Below are positions 63,823 through 64,000 of a stretch of DNA of 64,000 nucleotides, piece after piece. The position numbers and the translations under genes were made by a program. The notes under the pieces were generated by a model that was given only the letters and a program-made list of their open reading frames with translations, was not told the origin of the DNA and searched no databases. Source of the DNA: Rufibacter ruber (lineage in GTDB: Bacteria > Bacteroidota > Bacteroidia > Cytophagales > Hymenobacteraceae); the NCBI RefSeq assembly GCF_001647275.1, contig NZ_LRMM01000010.1:1-64000 (forward strand), given 5' to 3'. Each line of letters begins with the position of its first letter. Positions within the stretch are counted from its first letter, which is position 1.

Positions 63823-63934
63823 CCTTAAACTAATTTACCTTTACATTCAATATCCTTCACCATTTGCTTCTTGTTCAAGCATTTTTGAAGTTCATTAAAA
63901 GAACCCTCTCCTAACACTGACTCTCCCCGCTAAG

Positions 63935-64000
63935 ATGCTACAAAAGATAAAAAGCCTTGCTTATAGGGTTATAACAGGTGTTTTACCAGCCAGAAGACAA
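63935..64000 (+). CDS. Start of a further gene (cut by the window edge)
   Basis: An ATG at 63935 opens a frame of 22 codons (MLQKIKSLAYRVITG and on) without a stop up to the window end. It follows the flippase by 112 bp on the same strand, so a polysaccharide gene is likely. Too little is visible to name it. Confidence 0.5.
   Translation, partial: MLQKIKSLAYRVITGVLPARRQ

Overview
The window is a contiguous piece of a Bacteroidota chromosome, most likely order Cytophagales and close to Hymenobacteraceae (Rufibacter, Pontibacter or Nibribacter type). This placement is an inference. It rests on gliding protein GldC, a DUF3098 gene in an ftsX-uppP-truB-ribF operon, a Bacteroidota-type two-gene TamB context, menaquinone synthesis through MenF/D/B/E, the near absence of Shine-Dalgarno sites, and about ten copies of the Bacteroidota -7 box TAnnTTTG in front of genes. 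No phage, integrase or complete insertion sequence was seen. Most of the window is core genome.

Layout. 0.6-8.8 kb: a lone type III polyketide synthase; then an unusual locus of a helical-repeat protein, a Ser/Thr-rich 71-residue peptide, a peptide-binding lipoprotein, two permeases with extra inserts and an 86-residue peptide. 9.5-20.5 kb: tRNA-Ser, asparaginase, TatD, glycosyltransferases, NodB deacetylase, a PP2C phosphatase, RuvC, HIT protein, GreA and Ppx/GppA. 20.7-32.5 kb: polyphosphate kinase, GyrB, a ROK sugar kinase, an orphan ABC ATPase, dCTP deaminase, GldC, a decayed TonB-type gene and DnaN. 32.9-44.4 kb: two lipoproteins, then a menaquinone locus (menE, menB, menD, menF) followed by a DUF5615/DUF433 toxin-antitoxin pair, a hotdog thioesterase and a histidine phosphatase. 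44.5-52.5 kb: pyruvate dehydrogenase E2, TsaD and a frameshifted TamB. 52.9-60.4 kb: the ftsX-DUF3098-uppP-truB-ribF operon, a succinyl-CoA:3-ketoacid CoA transferase pair and a GNAT-nitrilase fusion. 60.9-64 kb: start of a surface polysaccharide region (Wzz-like protein, Wzx-like flippase, start of a further gene).

The strongest unexplained signal is a dispersed 40-bp palindrome, called HP40 here: arms CTGTTTTCGGGCTG and CAGCCCGAAAACAG around a 12-nt A/T centre. I count 27 full copies in 64 kb, plus a half copy and one related hairpin. Copies sit almost only between genes. Arm positions change in compensating pairs, and some copies have extra, copy-specific self-complementary flanks. One copy lies in frame inside menF and encodes part of the enzyme's linker. 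Two further clusters of short palindromes (39.37-39.59 kb and 46.49-46.76 kb) show the same behaviour with other cores: fixed centre, covarying arms.

Other items worth checking are the peptide/ABC locus at 1.9-8.8 kb, a terminator-like hairpin in the greA leader, the one-base TamB frameshift, and a TonB-type pseudogene with five in-frame stops.
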